Assembly: GCA_023425455.1 (NCBI GenBank)
Contig: JAFACP010000318.1
Coordinates: 1 to 8,251, forward strand
DNA from: Pseudomonadota bacterium
GTDB taxonomy: Bacteria > Pseudomonadota > Gammaproteobacteria > Enterobacterales > Enterobacteriaceae
DNA: 8,251 nucleotides
Direction: 5' to 3'
In this document: piece by piece, positions 1 through 7,313 of the stretch
Layout: each line of letters begins with the position of its first letter
Numbering within the stretch: position 1 is the first letter of the stretch
The notes under the pieces: generated by a model
Database searches by the model: none
Told to the model about the DNA's origin: nothing
Seen by the model: only the letters and a program-made list of their open reading frames with translations
Made by a program: the position numbers and the translations under genes

Positions 1-234
1 GTGCTGCAGATGTTTGTCGGCGTCTTCTTCCCGTGGGGGCAGATGACGCACTTCTCCACGGGCGGCCTGGTGCTGGCGGTTATTGTTGCCGCCCTCAAGC
101 TGCTGGTCGGCGTGCTGGTGATTGCCCTGTTTGAAAACAGCATGGCGCGCCTGCGGTTTGTCGCCACGTCGCGGATCACCTGGGCCGGTTTTGGGCTGGC
201 ATTTTTAGCGTTCGTCTCCTTGCTGGTGGCGTGA
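1..234 (+). CDS. hycD: Formate hydrogenlyase membrane subunit HycD (3' end only)
   Basis: The frame is open from the first base and ends in TGA at 232-234. These 77 residues are the C-terminal quarter of a family that is about 307 residues long, so the GTG at base 1 is an internal Val codon and not a start. HycD is the NuoH-like inner-membrane subunit that anchors the soluble hydrogenase arm of formate hydrogenlyase. Two hydrophobic stretches suited to membrane helices are visible: about residues 21-43 of the fragment, ending in a conserved-looking ALFENSMARLRF loop, and about residues 60-77 at the very C-terminus. The next gene, hycE, follows after 15 nt, as expected in the hyc operon. Identification rests on the neighbours and on similarity to NuoH/HycD recalled from memory. 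Confidence in identity is high; the upstream part cannot be assessed. Confidence 0.93.
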   Translation: MLQMFVGVFFPWGQMTHFSTGGLVLAVIVAALKLLVGVLVIALFENSMARLRFVATSRITWAGFGLAFLAFVSLLVA

Positions 235-249
235 TAACAGAGAGTTTTT

Positions 250-1959
250 ATGTCGGAAGAAAAGAAAGGTCAGCAGTATCTTAGCGCGTTGCATCAGGCT
301 TTCCCGGGTGTCGTGCTGGAGACGTCCTGGCAAACCAACGATCAGATAACGCTCACCGTAAAGGTGAACGCTCTGCCGGAAGTGGTGGAGTTTCTTTACT
401 ACCAGCAGGGCGGCTGGCTGTCGGTGCTGTTCGGCAACGACGAGCGTCAGCTCTGCGGCAGCTATGCGGTTTACTACGTGATGTCGATGGAGCAGGGCGA
501 GAAGTGCTGGATAACCGTCCGCGTGGAAGTCGCCCCGAATAATCCGGAGTACCCGTCCGTCACGCCGCGCGTCCCTGCGGCGGTCTGGGGCGAGCGTGAA
601 GTCCGCGATATGTACGGCCTGGTGCCGGTGGGGCTGCCGGATGAGCGCCGTCTGGTGCTGCCGGACGACTGGCCGGACGAACTCTATCCGCTGCGCAAAG
701 ACAGCATGGACTATCGTCAGCGCCCGGCGCCCACCACCGACAGCGAAACCTATGAGTTCATCAACGAGCTGGGCAGCAAGAAGAACAACGTGGTGCCGAT
801 TGGTCCGCTGCACGTCACCTCTGACGAACCGGGACACTTCCGCCTGTTTGTCGACGGCGAGAACATTATCGACGCCGACTATCGCCTGTTCTACGTCCAC
901 CGTGGCATGGAAAAACTGGCGGAAACCCGGATGGGCTACAACGAGGTGACCTTCCTCTCCGACCGGGTGTGCGGCATCTGTGGCTTCGCGCACAGCACGG
1001 CCTATACCACATCGGTAGAGAACGGCATGGGGATTGTGGTGCCGGAACGTGCGCAGATGATCCGCGCCATTCTGCTGGAGGTGGAGCGTCTGCATTCGCA
1101 TCTGCTGAACCTCGGACTGGCGTGTCACTTCGTGGGCTTTGACTCCGGCTTTATGCAGTTCTTCCGCGTGCGCGAAGCGTCCATGAAGATGGCGGAGATC
1201 CTGACCGGCGCGCGTAAAACCTACGGGCTGAACCTGATAGGCGGGATCCGCCGCGACCTGCTGAAAGACGACATGATCCAGACCCGTCTCCTGGCGCAGC
1301 AGATGCGCCGCGACGTGCAGGAGCTGGTGGATATGCTGCTCAGCACGCCAAACATTGAGCAGCGCACCGTCGGGATTGGCCGTCTCGATCCGGAGATTGC
1401 CCGCGACTTTAGCAACGTCGGCCCGATGGTGCGCGCCAGCGGTCACGCCCGCGATACCCGCGCCGATCACCCGTTTGTCGGCTATGGCCTGCTGCCGATG
1501 ACGGTGCACAGCGAGCAGGGCTGCGACGTCATTTCGCGCCTCAGGGTGCGTATCAACGAAGTCTTCACCGCCCTGAATATGATCGACTTCGGGCTGGATA
1601 ATCTGCCGGGCGGCCCGCTGATGGTCGAAGGGTTCACCTATATCCCGAACCGTTTCGCCCTCGGCTTCGCTGAAGCGCCGCGCGGCGACGACATCCACTG
1701 GAGCATGACCGGCGACAACCAGAAGCTTTACCGCTGGCGCTGTCGTGCGGCGACCTACGCCAACTGGCCAACCCTGCGTTACATGCTGCGCGGCAATACG
1801 GTGTCCGATGCGCCGCTGATCATCGGCAGCCTCGATCCGTGTTACTCCTGCACCGACCGCATGACCGTCGTGGATGTGCGCAAGAAGAAAAGCCAGGTGG
1901 TGCCGTACAAAGAGCTTGAGCGCTACAGCATTGAGCGTAAAAACTCGCCGCTGAAATAA
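250..1959 (+). CDS. hycE: Hydrogenase-3 large (NiFe catalytic) subunit HycE, precursor form
   Basis: The 569-residue protein matches the family length exactly. HycE carries the NiFe active site that reduces protons to H2 in the cytoplasm-facing arm of formate hydrogenlyase. Residues about 1-165 are a NuoC-like (30-kDa) domain, and residues about 175-537 are the NuoD-like/NiFe large-subunit domain. The four nickel ligands are visible: C241 and C244 in RVCGICGFAH, and C531 and C534 in DPCYSCTDR. After R537 comes a 32-residue tail (M538-K569, beginning MTVVDVRKKK). In E. coli the protease HycI removes this tail after nickel insertion, and that protease is encoded four genes downstream. The ATG at 250 has a purine-rich AGAG about 7 nt upstream and starts with the family's usual N-terminus (MSEEK). 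hycF follows after 9 nt. Nothing is disrupted. Confidence 0.98.
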   Translation: MSEEKKGQQYLSALHQAFPGVVLETSWQTNDQITLTVKVNALPEVVEFLYYQQGGWLSVLFGNDERQLCGSYAVYYVMSMEQGEKCWITVRVEVAPNNPEYPSVTPRVPAAVWGEREVRDMYGLVPVGLPDERRLVLPDDWPDELYPLRKDSMDYRQRPAPTTDSETYEFINELGSKKNNVVPIGPLHVTSDEPGHFRLFVDGENIIDADYRLFYVHRGMEKLAETRMGYNEVTFLSDRVCGICGFAHSTAYTTSVENGMGIVVPERAQMIRAILLEVERLHSHLLNLGLACHFVGFDSGFMQFFRVREASMKMAEILTGARKTYGLNLIGGIRRDLLKDDMIQTRLLAQQMRRDVQELVDMLLSTPNIEQRTVGIGRLDPEIARDFSNVGPMVRASGHARDTRADHPFVGYGLLPMTVHSEQGCDVISRLRVRINEVFTALNMIDFGLDNLPGGPLMVEGFTYIPNRFALGFAEAPRGDDIHWSMTGDNQKLYRWRCRAATYANWPTLRYMLRGNTVSDAPLIIGSLDPCYSCTDRMTVVDVRKKKSQVVPYKELERYSIERKNSPLK

Positions 1960-1968
1960 GGACTCGTC

Positions 1969-2511
1969 ATGTTTACCTTTCTTAAAAAAGTTGCCAAAAC
2001 CGGCGTGCAGACCAGCGGCTATCCGCTGGAGCCGATGCCGGTCGATAAAAACTTTCGCGGCAAGCCTGAGCACAACCCGCAGCAGTGTATTGGCTGCGCG
2101 GCTTGTGTTAATGCCTGCCCGTCCAACGCCCTGACGGTGGAAACCGACCTGGCCACGGGGGTGCTGGCCTGGCAGTTCAACCTCGGACGCTGCATCTTCT
2201 GCGGCCGCTGCGAAGAGGTCTGCCCGACGGTGGCTATCCGTCTGTCTCAGGCCTATGAGCTGGCGGTGTGGAAAAAAGAGGACTTTCTGCAGCAGTCGCA
2301 TTTTGCGCTGTGTCACTGTCGCGTTTGTCAGCGTCCGTTTGCGGTGCAAAAAGAGATCGACTACGCCATCGAACTGTTAAAACACAACGGCGACGCCCGC
2401 GCGGAACAGCACCGTGACAGCTTTGAAACCTGCCCGGATTGTAAACGACAGAAATGCCTGCTGCCGTCCGACCGCATTGATATCACCCGCCATATGAGAG
2501 AGGCCAGCTGA
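1969..2511 (+). CDS. hycF: Formate hydrogenlyase iron-sulfur subunit HycF (2x[4Fe-4S] ferredoxin)
   Basis: At 180 residues this is the usual HycF length. It is a NuoI-like electron-transfer subunit that passes electrons between the formate dehydrogenase side and the HycG/HycE hydrogenase core. Two classic CxxCxxCxxxCP cluster motifs are visible: C40, C43, C46, C50 and C75, C78, C81, C85. The C-terminal third holds six further cysteines in two groups, C115/C117/C120 (CHCRVC) and C155/C158/C163 (CPDCKRQKC), which plain bacterial 2x[4Fe-4S] ferredoxins lack. They could bind an additional metal (inference). The ATG at 1969 is preceded by TAAGGA (1957-1962), a Shine-Dalgarno sequence that overlaps the hycE stop codon. 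The TGA stop overlaps the hycG ATG by one base, so translation of the two is likely coupled. Confidence 0.97.
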   Translation: MFTFLKKVAKTGVQTSGYPLEPMPVDKNFRGKPEHNPQQCIGCAACVNACPSNALTVETDLATGVLAWQFNLGRCIFCGRCEEVCPTVAIRLSQAYELAVWKKEDFLQQSHFALCHCRVCQRPFAVQKEIDYAIELLKHNGDARAEQHRDSFETCPDCKRQKCLLPSDRIDITRHMREAS

Positions 2512-3278
2512 TGGAAAACCTGATTGGCCCACGCGACGCCAACGGCATTCCGCTGCCGATGACGGTGGAGGAGTCCATCGCCAGTATGAAGGCGTCGCTG
2601 CTGAAAAAAATTAAACGCTCCGCCTACGTCTATCGCGTGGACTGCGGCGGTTGTAACGGCTGTGAAATCGAAATTTTCGCCACCCTGTCACCGCTGTTTG
2701 ATGCCGAGCGCTTTGGGATCAAGGTGGTGCCGTCTCCGCGCCATGCGGATATTCTGCTGTTTACCGGCGCGGTCACCCGTGCGATGCGCTCGCCTGCGCT
2801 GCGTGCCTGGCAGTCTGCGCCCGATCCCAAAATCTGTATCTCCTACGGAGCGTGCGGCAACAGCGGCGGTATCTTCCACGACCTGTACTGCGTCTGGGGC
2901 GGGACGGACAAGATCGTGCCGGTGGATGTCTATATTCCGGGCTGCCCGCCGACACCGGCCGCGACGCTGTACGGTTTTGCCATGGCGCTGGGGCTGCTGG
3001 AGCAGAAAATCCACGCCCGCGAACCCGGTGCGGCCGACAACCAGCCTGCCGCGCTGCTGCACCCGGATATGGTGCAGCCGCTGCGGGTAAAAGTGGATCG
3101 CGCGGCACGTCGCCTTGCCGGTTACCGCTACGGTCGGCAGATTGCCGATGATTACCTGCGCCTGCTGAGCCAGGGGGAACATCAGGTGGCGCGCTGGCTG
3201 GAGGCGGAAAACGATCCACGGCTCAACGAGATTGTGGCGAATCTTCGCCAGCTGGTGGATGAGGCGCGTATCCGATGA
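2511..3278 (+). CDS. hycG: Hydrogenase-3 small subunit HycG (NuoB-like)
   Basis: This 255-residue protein has the normal family length. HycG is the small subunit that pairs with HycE and carries the proximal [4Fe-4S] cluster next to the NiFe site. It is homologous to NuoB of complex I. The likely cluster ligands are C48 and C51 in [11 protein letters not shown]115 in [10 protein letters not shown] and C145 in PGCPPTP. C45 lies next to them but is not in the usual ligand pattern. The region after about residue 160 is a charged C-terminal extension beyond the NuoB core, as in other group-4 hydrogenase small subunits. The ATG at 2511 shares its first base with the hycF stop (TGATG) and has a good GAGAGAGG Shine-Dalgarno at 2496-2503. 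The stop overlaps hycH by 4 nt. Confidence 0.97.
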   Translation: MENLIGPRDANGIPLPMTVEESIASMKASLLKKIKRSAYVYRVDCGGCNGCEIEIFATLSPLFDAERFGIKVVPSPRHADILLFTGAVTRAMRSPALRAWQSAPDPKICISYGACGNSGGIFHDLYCVWGGTDKIVPVDVYIPGCPPTPAATLYGFAMALGLLEQKIHAREPGAADNQPAALLHPDMVQPLRVKVDRAARRLAGYRYGRQIADDYLRLLSQGEHQVARWLEAENDPRLNEIVANLRQLVDEARIR

Positions 3279-3685
3279 GTGAAACGGTGGTGTTCAGCCA
3301 GCTGAGCCGTAAGTTTATTGATGAGAACGATGCCACGCCGGATGCGGCGCAGCAGGTGGTCTATTACAGCCTGGCGATTGGCCACCACCTCGGCGTCATC
3401 GACTGTCTGGAGACGGCGCTCAGCTGTCCGTGGCCGGCGTATCTGGCGTGGATCGCCACGCTGGAAGCGGGCAGTACCGCACGGCGCAAAATGGAGGGCG
3501 TACCAAAGTATGGCGAGATTGTTATCGACAGCAACCATATCGCGATGCTGGCGAACGCCTTTGCCGCCGCGCTTCATCAGCAAACCCCCGAGCAGCAAAT
3601 GTGGAGCAAAACGCTGCTCGGCATGCTGCATGATATTCACCAGGAGAGCGCCATCTACCTGATGGTGAGGAGATTACGTGACTGA
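3275..3685 (+). CDS. hycH: Formate hydrogenlyase maturation/accessory protein HycH
   Basis: The 136-residue product matches HycH in length and in recalled conserved stretches: [16 protein letters not shown] near the N-terminus, [17 protein letters not shown] about residues 30-46, [16 protein letters not shown] about 70-85, and a C-terminal [10 protein letters not shown]. In E. coli HycH is needed for hydrogenase-3 activity and is assigned to HycE maturation. Its biochemical action is poorly defined and no catalytic motif is evident here. No signal peptide or membrane helix is seen, so it is presumably cytoplasmic. The start overlaps the end of hycG (ATGA, 4 nt), with only a weak GAGG at 3261-3264. 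This suggests translational coupling. The end overlaps hycI by 8 nt. Confidence 0.95.
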   Translation: MSETVVFSQLSRKFIDENDATPDAAQQVVYYSLAIGHHLGVIDCLETALSCPWPAYLAWIATLEAGSTARRKMEGVPKYGEIVIDSNHIAMLANAFAAALHQQTPEQQMWSKTLLGMLHDIHQESAIYLMVRRLRD

Positions 3686-4133
3686 CGTTTTACTCTGTGT
3701 CGGCAACAGTATGATGGGGGATGACGGCGCAGGCCCGCTGTTAGCGGAGATGTGTGCCGCAAACCCGCAGGGCGACTGGGTGGTTTTCGACGGCGGCAGC
3801 GCGCCGGAAAATGACGTGGTGGCGATCCGCGAGCGGCGTCCGCAGAGGCTGCTGATTGTCGATGCCACCGATATGGAGCTCAACCCCGGGGAGATCCGCC
3901 TGATCGATCCGGATGACATCGCAGAGATGTTTATGATGACCACCCATAACATGCCGCTGAATTACCTGGTCGATCAGCTTAAAGACGACGTGGGGGAGGT
4001 GCTGTTTCTGGGGATCCAGCCGGACATTGTTGGCTTTTACTATCCGATGACGCCGCCGGTGAAAGCGGCGGTAGAGCAGGTCTATTCACGCCTTGCAGGG
4101 TGGGTGGGCGATGGGGGATTTTCTCCGCTCTGA
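3678..4133 (+). CDS. hycI: Hydrogenase-3 maturation endopeptidase HycI
   Basis: HycI is the nickel-checking endopeptidase (HyaD/HybD/HycI family, peptidase M52) that cuts the C-terminal tail from HycE after R537 once nickel is in place. The N-terminus [20 protein letters not shown] is the family signature. The nickel-sensing residues described for E. coli HycI correspond to D16, D62 (IVDATD) and H90 (MMTTHNMPL), all present. The start is GTG at 3678, supported by a strong AGGAG (3668-3672) 5 nt upstream and by overlap with the end of hycH. The protein has 151 residues, whereas I recall E. coli HycI as 156. The shortfall is at the extreme C-terminus, which ends GDGGFSPL, next to the hairpins downstream. 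The catalytic core is intact, so it is probably functional. It is the last gene of the operon. Confidence 0.96.
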   Translation: MTDVLLCVGNSMMGDDGAGPLLAEMCAANPQGDWVVFDGGSAPENDVVAIRERRPQRLLIVDATDMELNPGEIRLIDPDDIAEMFMMTTHNMPLNYLVDQLKDDVGEVLFLGIQPDIVGFYYPMTPPVKAAVEQVYSRLAGWVGDGGFSPL

Positions 4134-4140
4134 GCCGGGG

Positions 4141-4164
4141 CGGGTGAGGCGTCGACCTCACCCG
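4141..4164. repeat. Perfect 9-bp inverted repeat (hairpin 1) at the hyc/asc convergent junction
   Basis: CGGGTGAGG (4141-4149) and CCTCACCCG (4156-4164) are perfectly complementary around a 6-nt loop, CGTCGA. It begins 7 nt after the hycI stop. GC content is very high. No T-run follows on either strand, so it is not a canonical intrinsic terminator, although it could stabilise the 3' end of the hyc mRNA. The GGGTGAGG/CCTCACCC core resembles intergenic palindromic repeats common in enterobacterial genomes; that is recalled from memory and was not searched. Confidence 0.75.
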
Positions 4165-4173
4165 GTCTGCGGA

Positions 4174-4198
4174 TGCCCTCTCCTGACGGGAGAGGGCA
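4174..4198. repeat. Perfect 10-bp inverted repeat (hairpin 2) at the hyc/asc convergent junction
   Basis: TGCCCTCTCC (4174-4183) pairs perfectly with GGAGAGGGCA (4189-4198) around a 5-nt loop, TGACG. It lies 9 nt from hairpin 1 and 6 nt before the 3' end of ascB on the opposite strand. The CCCTCTCC...GGAGAGGG core is typical of REP-like intergenic repeats in Enterobacteriaceae (recalled). With hairpin 1 it fills almost all of the 71-nt gap between the convergent genes. No T-tract is present on either side, so a role as a bidirectional 3'-end stabiliser or factor-dependent terminator is possible but is inference. Confidence 0.75.
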
Positions 4199-4204
4199 AC
4201 AGGC

Positions 4205-5647
<1,443 letters not shown>

Positions 5648-7099
5648 TTATGCTTGTGCCGTTTTGGCCTGTACCGGCGCGCGTTGCAGGGCGCGTGCTT
5701 TTTCCGCGTCGTCCTCGACCGGAATATCTTCAAAGCCCAGTATCAGGGTCAGTACGAAGGAGAGCACCACCGCCAGCGCCATTACGCCAAACACCCAGAC
5801 AATGGTCATCGGGTTGGCCGGGTCGAAGAACTGTACGCTGGTAAACAGCCCCGGTGCCGCCATCGAATGGCTGGCGAGGCCTGCTATCCCGGCCACCGCG
5901 CCGCAGATAAAGCCGCTGATCAGGCTCGCAATTAGTGGACGTTTCAGACGCACCGCCACGCCGTACAGCGCCGGTTCGGAGATACCGGCCATAATGGCGG
6001 ACGCTGCTGCAGCCAGCGCCGTCTGACGCAGTTCCGGGTTCCGGGTTTTCCACGCCACCGCCAGCGACGAGCCGCCCAGTGACAGGTTGGCGCCAATTTC
6101 CGACGGCATCACCATCCCCTCTTTCCCTGTTTCCGCAATGGTCTGGATGATGGTCGGGGTAAATACGCGGTGCATCCCGGTCATCACCAGCAGCGGCCAG
6201 AGCGCCCCCATAATGGCGACGGAGAGCCAGCCGAGATAGCCATGAATGGTGTAGACCAGCGCGGAGATGGCGCTACCGATCCAGATACCCAGCGGGCCAA
6301 TCAACACGATGGCGAGCGGCGCGGCGATCAGCACGATCAGCATCGGTTTGAGGAAGTTTTTGGTCACCGCCGGCGTGATGCGATCCACCCAGCGTTCGAT
6401 ATACGACAAACACCAGGTCATCACCAGCGCCGGGATCACGGTATAGGTGTATTTCACCGCCGTCACCGGAATAAACGCGAACTCCACGTGCTCGCCCTGC
6501 GCCGCTTTTGCCATCAGTTCGATAAAGCTCGGGTGAACCAGCACGCCGGCGATGGCAATTGCCAGGGACATGTTGGTTTTAAATTTCACCGCAGCCGAGG
6601 CGGCCACCATCAGCGGCAGGAAGAAGAATGCCCCGTCGCCAATCACCGTAAGGATCGTCAGGGTCGGTGCGCCTTTCGTCAGCACGCCGCTCATTTCGAG
6701 GATCATCGCCAGCAGTTTGACCATTGATCCGCCGATGATGGCCGGGATCAGCGGCGACATGGTGCCGATCAGCGCATCGAGGATCCCGGCGCCGGCTCGT
6801 CTGAGCGTCAGCTTTTGCCTGCCTTCCGGTGCGGCAGGCTGTAAACCGGCGGGCAGCAGGTTTGCCACCTCGCGGTACGCCTGGGAGACCGTGTTGCCGA
6901 TGATCACCTGGCACTGGTTATCATTGCGCACCACGCCGAGTACTCCGCTGATGCTTTTCAGACGCGCGGGGTCGCACTGGGTTTCATCTTTCAGGACGAA
7001 ACGCAGACGGGTCATGCAGTGGGTAAGGGCGACGATGTTGTCTTTGCCGCCAAGCGCGCTGACAACGTCTTGCGCCAGCGCGGCATAATTTTTGGCCAT
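5648..7099 (-). CDS. ascF: PTS beta-glucoside transporter subunit EIIBC AscF
   Basis: AscF is a phosphotransferase-system permease that imports aryl-beta-glucosides and cellobiose-type sugars while phosphorylating them at C6. The product is 483 residues from the chosen start. Residues about 1-85 are the EIIB domain with the phospho-accepting C28 in THCMTRLRF. Residues about 100-457 are the multi-helix EIIC domain with GISEPALYG (372-380) and GMHRVFTP, both typical of the sucrose/beta-glucoside EIIC family. There is no EIIA domain, so phosphate presumably comes from a separate glucose-type EIIA (Crr), as in E. coli. An upstream in-frame ATG at 7118-7120 would add seven residues (MTTGSHP). I prefer the ATG at 7097-7099 because AGGA sits 9 nt before it (plus-strand 7109-7112) and known AscF proteins begin MAKNYAALA. 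ascB follows after 18 nt. Confidence 0.96.
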   Translation of the reverse strand: MAKNYAALAQDVVSALGGKDNIVALTHCMTRLRFVLKDETQCDPARLKSISGVLGVVRNDNQCQVIIGNTVSQAYREVANLLPAGLQPAAPEGRQKLTLRRAGAGILDALIGTMSPLIPAIIGGSMVKLLAMILEMSGVLTKGAPTLTILTVIGDGAFFFLPLMVAASAAVKFKTNMSLAIAIAGVLVHPSFIELMAKAAQGEHVEFAFIPVTAVKYTYTVIPALVMTWCLSYIERWVDRITPAVTKNFLKPMLIVLIAAPLAIVLIGPLGIWIGSAISALVYTIHGYLGWLSVAIMGALWPLLVMTGMHRVFTPTIIQTIAETGKEGMVMPSEIGANLSLGGSSLAVAWKTRNPELRQTALAAAASAIMAGISEPALYGVAVRLKRPLIASLISGFICGAVAGIAGLASHSMAAPGLFTSVQFFDPANPMTIVWVFGVMALAVVLSFVLTLILGFEDIPVEDDAEKARALQRAPVQAKTAQA

Positions 7100-7134
7100 C
7101 GGATGTGATCCTGTTGTCATTGTGAGAGTGCGTA

Positions 7135-7148
7135 GGAAACCGGTTCCA
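7135..7148. promoter_or_regulatory. AscG operator O1 at the ascF promoter
   Basis: GGAAACCGGTTCCA matches 12 of 14 positions of the AscG recognition palindrome recalled from the literature (TGAAACCGGTTTCA), with the central AAACCGGTT intact. It lies immediately downstream of the predicted ascF -10 element and covers the predicted transcription start (about 7139-7143). A repressor bound here would block initiation of ascFB. The match is seen directly; the binding is inferred. Confidence 0.7.
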
Positions 7149-7149
7149 C

Positions 7150-7177
7150 ATAATCATCTTGAGTTTCTTTGAATCAA
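7150..7177 (-). promoter_or_regulatory. Candidate sigma-70 promoter for ascFB
   Basis: On the minus strand the -35 candidate is TTGATT (plus-strand 7172-7177) and the -10 candidate is GATTAT (7150-7155), each 4/6 to consensus with a 16-bp spacer. The start would fall near 7139-7143, inside operator O1. The weak -35, overlapped by a CRP-like sequence, fits a catabolite-activated promoter. This is a pattern match only, so confidence is moderate. Confidence 0.5.
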
Positions 7178-7191
7178 ACAAGATCACATTT
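7170..7191 (-). promoter_or_regulatory. Candidate CRP site 1 (proximal to ascF)
   Basis: On the minus strand the left half AAATGTGATCT is a perfect 11/11 match to the CRP consensus half-site, while the right half is poor (about 3/11). The centre (7180.5) lies about 38-42 bp upstream of the predicted ascF start, which is near the class II activator position, and it overlaps the predicted -35. A perfect half-site at the activating distance makes it a reasonable candidate despite the weak second half. Confidence 0.5.
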
Positions 7192-7205
7192 CGTACATTT
7201 TTCAC

Positions 7206-7227
7206 ATTCGTGATGATGATCACCTTG
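7206..7227. promoter_or_regulatory. Candidate CRP site 2 (symmetrical, central)
   Basis: The core GTGAT-N4-ATCAC (7210-7223) is a perfect palindrome with the GTGA-N6-TCAC spacing of CRP sites. With the flanking bases, CGTGA-N6-TCACC matches 8 of 10 consensus core positions. It is centred at 7216.5, about 74-78 bp upstream of the predicted ascF start and a similar distance upstream of the predicted ascG start, so it could serve either promoter. Binding is inferred. Confidence 0.5.
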
Positions 7228-7254
7228 AGCTGCGGAAAGCGTGATATTGCCGCT

Positions 7255-7283
7255 GCGACAATTTTTCTGCGGTGCAGTACACT
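7255..7283 (+). promoter_or_regulatory. Candidate sigma-70 promoter for ascG
   Basis: The -35 candidate GCGACA (7255-7260) and the -10 candidate TACACT (7278-7283) are each 4/6 to consensus, separated by an ideal 17-bp spacer. The predicted start is near 7290, inside operator O2, which would allow AscG to repress its own gene. This is a weak pattern match supported mainly by geometry. Confidence 0.45.
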
Positions 7284-7285
7284 GC

Positions 7286-7299
7286 GCAAATCGGTTTCA
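7286..7299. promoter_or_regulatory. AscG operator O2 at the ascG promoter
   Basis: GCAAATCGGTTTCA matches 11 of 14 positions of the recalled AscG palindrome TGAAACCGGTTTCA. The right half CGGTTTCA is perfect; the left half has three differences. It begins 28 nt upstream of the ascG ATG and covers the predicted ascG start, consistent with autoregulation. Its centre is 151 bp from that of O1, so DNA looping between the two operators is conceivable. Confidence 0.55.
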
Positions 7300-7313
7300 A
7301 ACGGAATAACAAC

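Larger units (their letters stand above)
7100..7313. promoter_or_regulatory. Divergent ascF-ascB / ascG control region
   Basis: This 214-nt non-coding gap separates the divergent ascF (minus) and ascG (plus) start codons. It is visibly more AT-rich than its flanks, especially 7146-7220. It contains two AscG-type operators, two CRP-like sites and one candidate promoter in each direction, listed separately. The extra upstream in-frame ATG of ascF also falls inside it. No RNA gene or small ORF with convincing initiation signals was seen. Confidence 0.85.

Noticed and set aside
205..2349. A 714-codon open frame on the minus strand, antisense to hycE and part of hycF
   Set aside because: Its codons lie in exact register with the sense codons of hycD, hycE and hycF. 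A stop would need a sense TTA, CTA or TCA codon, and these are rare in this GC-rich codon usage. The translation is rich in His, Arg, Ala and Gln without recognisable domains, and it is explained by sense-strand codon bias.
4131..4204. Intrinsic terminator after hycI or ascB
   Set aside because: Strong stems exist but no T-run follows on either strand, so I list them as repeats and not as terminators.
7105..7120. A further CRP-like sequence, TGTGA-N6-TGTCA, just upstream of ascF
   Set aside because: Only the left half matches. It would lie within the 5' leader of the ascF transcript and include the ribosome binding region.
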